64,000 nucleotides of DNA from Echinometra lucunter (taxonomy: Eukaryota; Echinodermata; Echinoidea; Camarodonta; Echinometridae): contig CM057157.1 in the NCBI GenBank assembly GCA_029962745.1, positions 1,235,491 through 1,299,490 of the forward strand, given 5' to 3'. Below are positions 37,142 to 48,577 of the stretch, piece by piece. How positions within the stretch are numbered: the first letter of the stretch is position 1; every line of letters starts with the position of its first letter. Below the pieces are notes generated by a model. It did no database searches, was not told the DNA's origin, and was given only the letters and a program-made list of their open reading frames with translations. The translations under genes were made by a program, and so were the position numbers.

Positions 37142-38066
37142 GATAGGTGCTGTTAGATATGATGGCATCCTCAGTGATTCAAGCCTGGATGATCATCTTC
37201 TGAGCCTTCGTTCCCCCTGTCTTACATTCTGGATGCTAGCAATGCAAGTCAGATTGAACCCTCGTGGGTATGATTTTGTGGCATCTATTGATGAGGGAAG
37301 TAAGTTATAACATTCATCCAAGAGTTAGGGTGCCCTACACTTTTGACAAGACCTCATGACTTGGGTTATTTTCAGTGGCTGAGAGGAGACAAGCCGGCAA
37401 CGAAGGGAGATGGAGAGACTTCAGGTGAATGCTCGTGATCAAGCGACGTCAGTCGTGAGCTCACTTTCCCAATTACAATGTAGTCTCTTTTAGTCTCGCT
37501 CGGGTTCTGATATAAACATCACATCAGACACAGGGACACAGGGCCTTGTCAAAAGGCTAAGGGTGCCCAAGCTCCAGTATGTTTGGCTTAGTTGGGTGAC
37601 CCAAATTTGAATTGCCCCAAATTTGGAGTTCTCCAAGGAGTGTGCCCCAACTTCATTATGTACGGTTGAAGTGATTTAGGCCAGTTTCAATTTGGTGATG
37701 TAATGATATGCACGTGTGTCATGACATAATAGATGCATCAGTACGCTTGGAGCTGCAGCTTGGTGGTGTATACATGTGTGGCAGTATAACTGCATTAGGG
37801 CAGGCTAAATTTTCTTTACATTTCATCAACTTGTGCTAGTCTATATAATCCCCAACGACAGACATCAGAGCTCACATTTTGATGTTTTGTCTCTAAAGCA
37901 CATTTTACTTTTTTAATTGATGTTTTTGTCATTCTTAATGGGTGCCCAGAAAGATTGATTTCAATCTATTTTCCACAGAAATTAATTAGTCAGTATACCA
38001 ATTACATATTTGCAACTCAGATGATGCTAAGTAGTTTGTCTATTTCAAGATGAGAAAGTTTGTCAA
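37142..38066. other. Probable 3' untranslated region of gene A and flank
   Basis: Follows the stop codon. It contains an open frame in another phase to 37,307. The first AATAAA I find downstream is at 38,236, inside an inverted-repeat element. I could not place the polyadenylation site. Confidence 0.45.
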
Positions 38067-38514
38067 CTTAAAGGCATTGGCTAACTTTTTGAGCAGCCGT
38101 TTTAACAAATTCTCACACTAAATTAAAACATGTATGAGTACTTGTACTCAAAAACCCTGAAACCAACCATAATTTGAAATGAAAAACTGTGAGTAAGACG
38201 CAAATCGTAATTTCAATATTTTTGGTCTGACATACAATAAATAAGAGGACCATTTTGCTGGAGTTAAAAAAATCAAAACAATCGTTATCTGCCTCCCTCC
38301 GCATGATACTCAATACACACAGTACTTTCCGGTGAGCTATGCGTGCATGCGCACTCCTTATTATATCTTGTCTGTGCAACCGACCCTTCTCTCTTTTTCA
38401 AGCATTGGTTCACATTTCTAATATAAAAAAATACTTTCTGTGGATATTATATTTTTTGAAACTTTCAAAAATGAGTTTTTGAAAAATTATAACAATGTCA
38501 AACAATGCCTTTAA
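38067..38514. mobile_element. MITE with ttaaaggcattg ends
   Basis: The left end (cttaaaggcattgg) is inverted at the right end (caatgcctttaa), about 448 bases. An AATAAA at 38,236-38,241 lies inside. A related phrase (tactt-ctgtggatattat) occurs at 25,505 in gene A intron 5. Confidence 0.6.
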
Positions 38515-38714
38515 CTACATGTATCTTTTTTGAATATAGATTATGTAAACATTGATATAAGGAAGATGATGATGTTACGTGCAATAATCAAATGATTGTA
38601 ATGACAGTAAGCATAGCTGTTTCTTCAAACATAACAGTGGTTAATGTTTTCTGAGCTATTATACATGTATAATGTCCCTTTTCTCTGATTCGTGTATTTA
38701 TGTTGGTATCCTTT

Positions 38715-39400
38715 AACCCTAAAAAGACTGGGGGGGGGGGGGGGTGGATTCCATCCCCCTAGACGTTTTTCGGCGATATATCCGCAACGCGCTTAGATGT
38801 CGCCACAACGCTGCATGACTTTTTTCTGTAGCATCTCGCGCATATTTTGAGACCAAAGTTACGCAATATTTTGTACTCGCATGTCGGATCAAAAATTGCT
38901 TAGATACGTGATTTCATGTATAAATCCAATACAAATTGTGTTTACAGCAAAAGTTCATGAATGTATGATTATTTTTACTATTAATGATCAAAATCAATTA
39001 GTTTTAGTCTGGTCATGATCCAAATAGTATTGCCGACAAATTTCGTCAAAAAAACAATAAGAAACAAAGTCGAAAAACAGAAATACATAAGAAATTTCAA
39101 AAACAGTGAAATACATAAGTAATTAAATTTGATTCCAATTTTTTTTTTATGTATACTTGTTAACAACACTACAAAGAGTATTTACAAGAAAAATAAGACT
39201 ATTTGGAGCTTAATCTAGTGATTTATAGCAAAAAGTCTGATATACGCATAAATTAGCATAATTAATTACCTAATGAATTATTTCGTATATTTAACTATGG
39301 AATTTGGTAGATGACGTCACGGGTGACGTGTGTGCTGATTTTCGTGCGATCGTGAGATCAACGGTGGAATCTTCCCCCCCCCCCCCCCCCCAGCGTTACA
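38715..39400 (+). repeat. Dispersed repeat, poly-G-led, second copy
   Basis: The counterpart of 32,030-32,900, same direction, with its own G run at the left end and a C run at the right (39,374-39,392). Confidence 0.5.
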
Positions 39401-39753
39401 AGTGCCTGGGAGGCAAAAAGGGAACCGTGGACTACTACACTGTGGTTTCCCCCTACTCTTATACGAATAGTGAAGTGGGTCCTTAACATGCAAAGGTGAT
39501 GACTCTCCTGTACATTTGCCATTAAGCATGATGGTGTTTTCATTCTTGGAACCTTTTGTGTTCAATCCTCCTCAAGAACTATGATTAGTAACAGAAACAT
39601 TGCAGGTATCTAAAATATATTTCATTATTTGTGTATGAAAATTGATTGTAAATATGATTAAGAGCTTGCAATTAAACCACTCACTGCTGTATCTCAAGAG
39701 AAATAAATAAAAGAAGTACATTTTGTGTTCTGGATATATATCTTTGAGCTATT

Positions 39754-40083
39754 ACATACGGATGTATATTTGTTGACATAGTTATGTCAGTTGTTTATTC
39801 TATTCATCTTATTGTCTATCTTCTGTTCATCGTATGCCTTATTTTATCACAAATTTACCTCATTCATTACTCTCAGAACAAGTAGAATTAAAACTGACGA
39901 ATTAGTGTAAATCACATACGGATGTATATTTGTCGAGATACATTATGTCAGTTGTTTATTCTTTTCATCTTGTTGTCTATCATCTGTTCATGATGTGCCT
40001 TATTTTATCACAAATTTACCTCTTTTGTTACTTTCAGAACAAGTAGAATTTAGTTAATAAAACTGATGAATTAGTGTAAATAA
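39754..40083 (+). repeat. Tandem duplication, two units of about 160-170 bases
   Basis: The units begin acatacggatgtatatttgt at 39,754 and 39,914 and end gaattagtgtaaat. They differ by about 15 changes and a few small indels. Confidence 0.85.
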
Positions 40084-40442
40084 AATGTACATTATTATGA
40101 ATAAAAAATACATTATATGAATAAAACATATTCAATCCTTGTTTCTGCAAATGGTCTATATATTCATAGTTATATCACCCATGGCAGAGCATCAAGTCAT
40201 CTTCATAATTATCTAAGCATATTACGTGTACACTCACTCTGCCCTTCTTCAACATAAGAAAGCAAGTGAGTGTAATAAATGAAATAATTATGTTTTTCAA
40301 CCAGGCCCTACAACATGTGAATTTGTGATTAGAAATAATGTTTTGTGCTGTAAGCCTGTTTAACTAGCTTCCTTTTGCCAGAGTTTTCCTGGCAATTCTG
40401 TGTACTTATTGCTTCTAAAATATTGGATAAATGGGTTAAATA

Positions 40443-40772
40443 CAGTGGAAACTCAGAATTACGAGGTCCTTGGGACCATCAAAATTACCTTGTTATAGCA
40501 GGAATCTCATTATATCAGGGTTAAAAATCAGTAGAATACAAAGAGCTGGAACCGGAATTGTTGTATCAGGAATATTGTTATATTAGGGGCCTGTAACACA
40601 AAGGTCTGCGATCGATCGCTAATTTAAAACAACCATTCTGATTGGTCCAGGGTCACCTTTTTTGAATGAGATGCGCATGAAACAATGGTCTTGATTGGCT
40701 GTTACAACTTTGCCATTGATTACAAATCTTTGTGTTACGGGGCCCAGATCTCTTTATACCAAGTTTCCACTG
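40443..40772. mobile_element. MITE with cagtggaaact ends and TA target (pogo/Tigger-like)
   Basis: The left end cagtggaaactc and right end aagtttccactg are flanked by TA on both sides, the target used by Tc1/mariner/pogo elements. It contains a second element (40,586-40,745). Confidence 0.7.
40586..40745. mobile_element. Second MITE nested inside the first
   Basis: The ends ggggcctgtaacacaaag and ctttgtgttacggggccc are inverted repeats, about 160 bases. Its insertion splits the outer element, so it is the younger of the two. Confidence 0.75.
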
Positions 40773-41066
40773 TATGTTACTTATGATTAATGGATTTCAA
40801 TCAATTTGATTTAATTTTTTTAATGGAATAAATGCCATATTTTCTATTGATTAAATTTTTTACAAAGGCTCAATCACATATCCAGCAGCAAGATCTACAG
40901 CAAATCCTGTTATTTCTTTTTAGTGTTTTACATATCATGTATTTATGTAATTTTTTGTATATTCTTCTGTCATTTGAATGTTTATATACATGTATCAGTT
41001 GTGCCTTTAATATGTGAGCAAATTAAATATCCATTTATTGAGTACATGCATTGGACCAATAAATAC

Positions 41067-41190
41067 TATACTATACTATACTATACTATACTATACTGTA
41101 CTGTACTGTACTATACTATACTATATTGTTTTACACTATACTGTACTATACTATACTATATTGTATTATACTATACTGTACTATACTATA
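41067..41190. repeat. (ACTAT)n microsatellite
   Basis: About 124 bases of actat/actgt pentamers, interrupted on its right by the solo LTR. Confidence 0.9.
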
Positions 41191-42824
41191 TGTCACACTG
41201 AAAATGCATTTATTTTATTTTATTTATCTTTCCCCAGCAAAGCCTGCTTACTTTCATCTAATTTTCACTCCACAGCCAGGTTGCTAAGAGATAAGGAGTA
41301 AATTTTATGCAGCAATGAGAAGTGTGTGAGGAGAAGAGTGTGAGAGATTCTTTTTGCCATCGATGTCTGACTTGAGTTGATTTACATATCTATTGTATGT
41401 TGTGTGTAGGGTAGTAAACTTGAATAGGTCTTTTTAGTTGAGCTCAGTGAGCCTTTGCTTTTTAACAGCTGCTTGAGATACTTTTGGGAAAGTGTAAAAT
41501 TGGGAGGATATACCAGTAGTTTTCCAGTAGTTTTCTGGGCAGATCATCTTTTAGACTTTGTGGAGCACACATGTGCAGTTTGAGGCAGTCGCCATTTTAG
41601 TCGCCATCTTGATTTCATTTGATTTTCAAACTTTGAACCAAAAGCAGCCTTATTTCACTGATATTGGCTGAAGCTTTATAAACCTGTATGAGGCCAGATT
41701 AGGCAGAATTCATACTGATATTTTTATGCCTGATTTGAAGAAGCCATCGATGGTTCCAAGATCGGGATAATTTCCAAGATTGGGATAAGTTCCAAGATCG
41801 GGATCATTTCCAAGATCGAGATAATTTCCAGGATCGGGACATTTTCCAAGGTCGGGCCGTTTTGAAGATTGGGCTATTTTGTTCCTACGAAGGTCGGTGA
41901 ATATTATTGCTTTAGGCTGACGTCTTTGATGGAGATTTTTTGGCCAACGATTACGAGATAAGTTGTCGTAAAGAACAGTGAGAGGGAAAGCAGAAGAATA
42001 TTTTTATTTCAAGATGTGAACTTGTTTTTTTTTTGGAAGTCTTGCAGATATACTGTTCGATTCAGAGGTACAGACAAAACATTTTCAAGATGAGGGAAAG
42101 TTGATAGTGAAAGGGTTGTTATTTTGAATTTTTGATCATTGCAAGATTTTATGATGTCAGATGGTAGTCTTGAGCTCGAGATGTGTAAATAGAGACTTAA
42201 AGAGATAGTCAGAGGTTAGTTGGGGAGAAGTTGAAATTCAGATATTTGAATATTTTTTTTAAGTGTGATCAGTAAATTCAGTAATTGAGAGATATTAAGT
42301 GAAAATGAAGGTGGATCAGTACAGGGTCCTTTCATGGGAATGTTTAGAAGAGTTGTGATTGCATACGGAAATGAAACAAGGGTTTAATTAATATTTTTTT
42401 GGAGGTTATTGGAGGTGATAGTGTGATACATTGGAAAATTGAAATTGGTTTAATTGTGATTAGATCAGTACAGGATCTTTTCAGGGATAAGTTGAAGTAA
42501 TTATAGGTATAGAGACAAGGTCAGAGTTGGAACTGGATATGGTGCATTGGATCAATGCAGGATCCTTTGCCCATTTGTCATATTGAATTTCATGGTTGTG
42601 AAACAGTAATAATTTGAGGTAATATACTTTGTCGTTTTCGAAGTGCTGAAACATTTTATATATTTTTTTTTTTTTGTTTGTTTGTTTGACAATACAGAAT
42701 TTCGAAGATGGGAGATGTTTTGATATTCGAGGGTTTTTCGTATACTGAAATAAATTGTAAATCTATTTTGACTGGTACAAGCTGAGTTTTATCTGGAATT
42801 TTATTTGAGTCCACCCATGTGACA
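41191..42824 (+). mobile_element. Solo LTR of a retrotransposon, 1,634 bases
   Basis: It begins TGTCAC and ends GTGACA, the TG..CA inverted ends of LTRs. The flanks are ctata on each side (41,186-41,190 and 42,825-42,829), a 5-base target duplication that extends to ten bases because the target is the pentamer microsatellite. AATAAA lies at 42,749-42,754, about 70 bases from the right end, as expected for LTR-driven polyadenylation. An internal array of roughly 19-base units (ccaagatcgggataattt) spans 41,756-41,845. No gag-pol sequence and no second LTR are seen. Confidence 0.75.
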
Positions 42825-43149
42825 CTATACTATATAGGACAATAAACCCTATGATAAGGAGATGTGCAGTATTATGTCAGTATTAATTATGGTCGACAGA
42901 GAGTTTCTGCCAAAAGCTGCAGAGACTGTACTCAGGATTTGGTCTACATCTTTTTACTGCCTGGAGGCACAAAAGATGATTTTTTTAAACCTCAAGTAAA
43001 ATTCATTTAATATATTAAATAATATCAATTTTAAAATGTAATGGGGAAATTTATCAGTTTTATCTAATATCCGTATAATGACTTTTTAAAAACTTTTGTA
43101 TGTTATTTGTTTCTCGTGACATGTACTAAATTTATAACTTCCTCCTTTC

Positions 43150-43405
43150 TATCTGTTGTTTATATTTTACCGCTCCAACTCTTTGATTTTGTATTATCTT
43201 ATGTTTATTTATTTTCGATGCCTAAGTAATCTTGCCTTATGAACTACATATTTCTTATTTCAGTATTGACAAATATAACTGTTTTTTAATGTTTGAAATA
43301 TGTAATGAGTCTCTTAATTGTATACATGACCAATTCAGCCATTGGGCTGCGACTCATGTTTTTGATAAACCTTGAATTGAATTGAATTAAATTGAATTAA
43401 ATACG
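43150..43405 (+). mobile_element. LINE-like 3' end with gaattgaatt tail
   Basis: An AT-rich 3' end (ggctgcgactcatgtttttga, then taaaccttgaattgaattg) ends in repeated ttgaa(t/a) units, typical of non-LTR retrotransposon tails. No coding part remains. Confidence 0.5.
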
Positions 43406-44253
43406 TGCAGAAAAAAAGAGGAAGGAAAGAAAAAAAATAGGGGGTTTGCTGCCTATGTGAACAAAACTGTCAGGAAAGATAAACACTGTATTGTGAAGTC
43501 ATAAATCTTGCAATTGATATCAATCCCACTTGATTTTCTACAATATAAAATACATGCACACTGTAAGATTGTATTGTTAATCGTCAATTGTAATTGACAT
43601 GTATGTGCATCTTGATTTAAGCTATTAAATTTGTCAACACATACGAAATAAGTAATGTACTATAGCTGTGAACTTGGCACCAAGTTGTTTGAATATTTGC
43701 TTTATTTCATCTTTACTATTAAAAAACGAAATTTGAGTGAAATTGAGCTGCTTATTTTACTGGGGGGGGGGGGGGGGTTCAAACAGTAAATACTGTGAAT
43801 CCTGTTTTATTTAAAAGCACTCAAGGGAGACAAGAAAAGTGGTCTTTATGGACAGGTTCTCCTTCATACACATTTCAATGAGGAACGTTAAATCGAGGGT
43901 AATGAAGGGTACTTGTGGTCTTCTTAGACCGGTGGTCTTTCTATAATGGGTTTTTATTTGCTATTAAAGCAGGTGTGACTTTATGTCACTGAAGGGAAAG
44001 AGTAAACAGTAATAATGAATAAAGAAGCTTGTACATGTAAGTTGAAGAGAAATCCAGTCTTCAATTTTAATACATTCGGTTAAATATCAAACTCTACAAA
44101 GAAAATCAGTGAACAGATATAACTTGCATATGAATAACAATTGCATGATAAATGACATAAAGGCCCCCAACATGTCCATGAAAAAACAAAACAAAACCTT
44201 TATGACCACTTATTTATGACCACTTACGATGAATGAAATTCTATGGTCCTATT

Positions 44254-44495
44254 CAAGGGCAGCACCAGGGTATTTTGATTGGGGGGGGGGGGGGGGGGCA
44301 AGATGACCCATAGGTCAATTTATTGATGTTTTAGATGAAGAAATAGGGGTACATATTATATAGTTGCAAGCCAGAGGCTTCTCTTTTCCCACTCTCTTCT
44401 TTCTTCTTCCTCCTCTTTTTTCTCCTCTATTTTCTTTTTTTCTATCACTTGTAAAACCATAGGGGGGCATTCGCCCCCCCGTAGCGCCGCCCTTG
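44254..44495. mobile_element. Non-autonomous hAT-like transposon with 8-base target duplication
   Basis: The ends caagggcagcacca and gcgccgcccttg are imperfect inverted repeats. The flanks carry a perfect 8-base duplication (gtcctatt at 44,246-44,253 and 44,496-44,503), the hallmark of hAT insertion. The element is 242 bases with a poly-G run inside each end and no transposase. Confidence 0.8.
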
Positions 44496-44503
44496 GTCCT
44501 ATT

Positions 44504-45257
44504 GATAATTACATGTATGGGGCACAAAGCGTTACACCTACAACCCAATATCATTACAAATTTCTGTTATAAAATCAATGAGACTTGCTGCTCATGTAGA
44601 TGAAACTAAGATCGATTTGAAATGGAGTGGCACATAAAAATGCAGCAAATTTTGCAGACAAGAGGATTCAACTTCCATTTTCTTTTTTCCAAACTACAAG
44701 CTCCCCGTTTTTTGCTAATTGTACGTAAATACTGATTTTCTTGCATGTTGTAAGTGTTATGCTTTGTGCCCCATAGCCAAAGGCCATACATTATTTCACA
44801 AACATCTAAACTGCATATTACCATCTAATATATTTATTCCATAAAAAGGAAATTTCCAGATCTGTTTATTAGGAGGGGAGTTTTGAAATAGTAATTTCCA
44901 TCATGTACCATGGTATATAAACAATTCTATATATTTTTGACCTGCAAGTGGGATACACTACCAGTACATACAGAAAACACTAATGATCAAGGCACACTAA
45001 TGGTATTTCTTAAAACAATGAAAGACAAGTTATATGTTGAAAATGACATGTGTTAACAAGAAACCAATAATATTTGCACTTACTCCAAGCAGTAAAAACT
45101 ATATGTACACAATAAGTGATGGTCAAGCCTAAAAGGGATGTTTGTTTTGTCATCCTGGAAAAAATGGGTACATACATAAGTACAGCATAAAGGTTTATGA
45201 CCATGAAACATGTCACACCCATAACTGACATGAAAAGTAAGTGATTTACCCATATTT
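44504..45257. other. Unremarkable intergenic stretch
   Basis: AT-rich; no repeat or exon recognised. Confidence 0.5.
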
Positions 45258-45736
45258 GACCCAGGTATGCATATTCTCAATAAGAACTACCACAAAAACT
45301 TGTGGGACAGACTTAACAAGGGGTCATCATAGCATTCCAGCGCATAGGGACCTTTTCTTGACATGCTATATATAAATTTATAATTACTGTTATTCTGATT
45401 ATCATCAGGCCTAAAATTTGATCCAGGTATGCATATTCACAATAAAAACTACCACAAACTTCGTAGGACAGACTTAAAAAGGGGTCATCATAGCATTCCA
45501 GCACATAGGGACCTTTTCCTGACATGCTATATATAAATTTATGACTGTTATTCTGATTATCATCAGGCCTAAAATTTGATCCAGGTATGCATATTCACAA
45601 TAAAAACTACCACAAACTTCGTGGGACAGACTTAACAAGGGGTCATTGTATCATTCCAGTGCACAGGGAACATTTGTGACACGCGCTATATAAATATGGT
45701 ATATTATTATTACTGTTACTATTATCATTAGGCCTG
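45258..45736. repeat. Tandem triplication, units of about 160 bases
   Basis: Units begin ga(c/t)ccaggtatgcatattc at 45,258, 45,420 and 45,578, each ending near atcatcaggcct. The third is the most diverged. Confidence 0.85.
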
Positions 45737-45889
45737 GCAATCTATTTACGTAATAATTACCTAATCTGAACACTTGGAATACTAACATCATATCCTTTAT
45801 TCAAGTAGCATAGTGAAACGGAGCAGAATGTAAAGATGTGTCCAGAATGCAAACTAGCCATAAACAAGCCAATAGGAAGATTGTGTCTC

Positions 45890-47235
45890 GCCCACCCATG
45901 GCTAAATAACACGAAAGTTTCCCCAAGTACATCCCTTGCCCTAACCAAGTTTGATGTCACAAGAAAGTCTTGCAGGTCGTAAAGTTTGACCTAAAATGAC
46001 CTTTCACCTTACCATGTGACCTGACAGCACAATAGCATGAATGTACCCCTAGTGCATCTATCACCCAAATTTGGTTGCTATTGCAGCAACATGTGCCAAG
46101 TTATGCGTCATAAGAGAGTCTTGCAGGTAAACTTTAACGTTTGAAATACAAGAAATGACAGAGGAAAAGCAAATTCAAGAATTTGAAAACATCTGTAACA
46201 TATGACCTCCAATGACCTTTCACCTTATCATGTGAAGTCCAACAGAATGATAATATGCACTTCCCCTTAGTGATCTGCAACCCAAGTTTGACTGAAAAGT
46301 GTGACACGGTTGCAAAGTTTTGTGTCATAAGAGAGTCTTGCACGTAAACTTTAACCGTTCAACGTTTGACCTGTAATGACCTTTGACCTGACCATGTGAC
46401 CTCTGACTGGACCATAACATGCAGGTCCCCTTAGTGCATTTACAACCCAAGTTTGATAGATAAGTGTCACATGGTTGCAGAGTTTTGTGTCATAAGAGAG
46501 TCTTGCACGTAAACTTTAATGTTTGACCTGAAATGACCTTTGACCTTACCATGTGACCTCTGACTGGACCATAACATGCAGGTCCCCTCAGTGCATCTAC
46601 AACCCAAGTTTGGTTGAAAAGTGAGTCACGGTTGCAAAGTTATGTGTGATAAGAGAGTCTTGCACGTCAACTTTAACATTTGACCTGAAATGACCTTTGA
46701 CCTTACCATGTGACCTCTGACTGGACAATAAGATGCAGGTCCCCTTAGTGCATCTACAACCCAAGTTTGATTGAACAGTGTCACACAGTTGCAGAGTTTT
46801 GTGTCATAAGAGAGTCTTGCACGTAAATTTTAACGTTTGACCTAAAATGACCTTTGACCTTACCATGTGACCTCTGACTGGACCATAACATGCAGGTCCC
46901 CTTAGTGCATCTACAACCCAAGTTTGGTTGAAAAGTGAGTCACGGTTGCAGAGTTTTGTGTCATAAGAGAGTCTTGCACGTAAACTTTAACGTTTGACCT
47001 GAAATGACCTTTGACCTTACCATGTGACCTCTGACTGGACCATAACATGCAGGTCCCCTTAGTGCATCTACAACCCAAGTTTGGTTGAAAAGTGAGTCAC
47101 GGTTGCCAAGTTATCTTTCATAACGTTTGTGACGGACGGACGGACGGACGACGGACGGACGACGGACGGACGACGGACGGACGACATTTGGATCCCTTAG
47201 TCTCGCCTTCACCTCCGGTGGGCGAGACAAAAAGG
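45890..47235 (-). repeat. Tandem repeat element, inverted relative to 28,806-29,960
   Basis: Units of about 158 bases carry taagagagtcttgca at 46,107, 46,327, 46,492, 46,650, 46,807 and 46,968, with tgacctttgacc motifs. The right boundary is a (gacg)n tract (47,125-47,184) then tggatcccttagtctcgcc, the inverse of the left boundary of the 28.8-kb copy. The second interval holds a 60-base insertion. Confidence 0.85.
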
Positions 47236-48150
47236 TATGCATTTGCATTCTTTATGTGTCTTTTTGGTGCTACTAGGGTTCACTTTAAATAGCTACATGT
47301 ACCTTCCTCTACTACAACGTAGCAAAAGGGATGTGAAAACTTGTACAGGGCTTTAGTGTTACTATACCAAGATACAAACAAGGTAATTTGCTGGTCCCTG
47401 CTCTTTACATTCTCGTTTGTTTCATCCGAATACAAGATAACCTGATATAAAAAGGTCCTAATGCCCTTGCTATAGCAAGTTTCTATAAATCCACATACCT
47501 GTACTGTAAATTTATATTGCACAAGTTGAAAAAAAAAAAAAATCTAACATTTGATTGTTTGTTACAAGCTTCGAATAGTCAAGTTGTCATGAGGCACATA
47601 TTAACTAATTTTCTCTCTACCAAGATGGGTCATCCACATCTAGACCAGTAAATATCTTGCAAAAGGATGCTACTGCCTAATTGTACAAAATGCAGTTTAC
47701 CCATATTCTGGTGAAACATCGAATCAACTATGACTTTTGCACAATGCACATCGCATTCTCTTATCCTTGAATATGTCTCCCACAATTTTCTTTTCCTTTT
47801 TTTTTTAGAAGTGAGATTCTACATCTTGTACATGCCATGAATATGATGAACAGTTATATTTTCTACGATTTGACAACTTAAAACACCATCCACCAAGCAT
47901 TATTTTCATTTTACATTTAAAAAAAACTAAGAGGGAATGTGCCAGGAGTGATGACTGTTCTGCAATGAATTGTAAAGAATGCCTACATATCTGTGAATAC
48001 ATACATTGCATCCCAACAGCAATAATGGGCCTTCTGTATCATCATGAGTTGTATGGATGCTCACCACATTAGTAATGATGGGCTTCAATATGGTCCCAAC
48101 ATGCAAGGTTGGGACAATCTCTGGCTTGTCTAAAGAAGCAATCTTATCAG
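47236..48150. other. Intergenic sequence between the repeat array and gene B
   Basis: No exon or repeat recognised. It should include the 3' untranslated region of gene B (minus strand), but I could not place a polyadenylation signal. Confidence 0.4.
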
Positions 48151-48510
48151 GAGAGTCTATGACGACGTGTCACGCGAGGGAATGATGGTCATGCAAAATT
48201 GGTAATCTTAGAATGAAAGACTTTGAATCATCTGGTTTGAGAGGTGATTGTCCAGGGATAGTCTTGGGAGGTTCTATGAGGACATACCACATGATGAATG
48301 ATGGTCATGCGAAGTTGGTATCTTCAGAATGAAAGACTGAATAATCTGGTTTAAGAGGTCATTGTCCAGTCTTCCTGTAACTTTCCATTAGGAGAGTCTA
48401 TGAGGACATGTCACACAAGGGATGATGGTCTTCAATGTCTGTATCATGTTAACACATCTCCAGTCAAGACTTAAATGATCCAGGGAATGAAGTCTCTTGT
48501 TACCATGACA
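48151..48510 (-). repeat. Degenerate tandem copies of the 3' part of the last gene B exon
   Basis: Units start near 48,151, 48,271 and 48,391 with tctatga(g/c)gac, a period of 120 bases. On the minus strand each runs through a tc(c)ctgga(c/t)(c/a)a segment, a gaccatcat segment and a cctcatagactctcc segment. The rightmost unit is the real coding exon; the two to its left have stops in frame. Confidence 0.7.
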
Positions 48511-48577
48511 GTTATCAACATCCTTGGAAAGCATCTCAACAAATTGCTGAAGGGCTCTTGATGAAAAGGGGGAAAGA
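48388..48577 (-). CDS. Gene B C-terminal exon with stop
   Basis: The acceptor is tcctcccaacag. The exon reads LSPFSSRALQQFVEMLSKDV and KRLHSLDHLSLDW, and ends CPHRLS and TAA. It matches the first two thirds of gene A exon 13 and then diverges, stopping about 20 residues sooner. The region just beyond the stop contains two further degenerate copies of the exon's 3' part, with a period near 120 bases. The current stop may therefore be a product of local repeat rearrangement. Confidence 0.88.

Noticed and set aside
45890..47235. CRISPR-like or satellite array
   Set aside because: Units are long and imperfect with no spacer-repeat alternation, and the family occurs at a second locus with defined ends.
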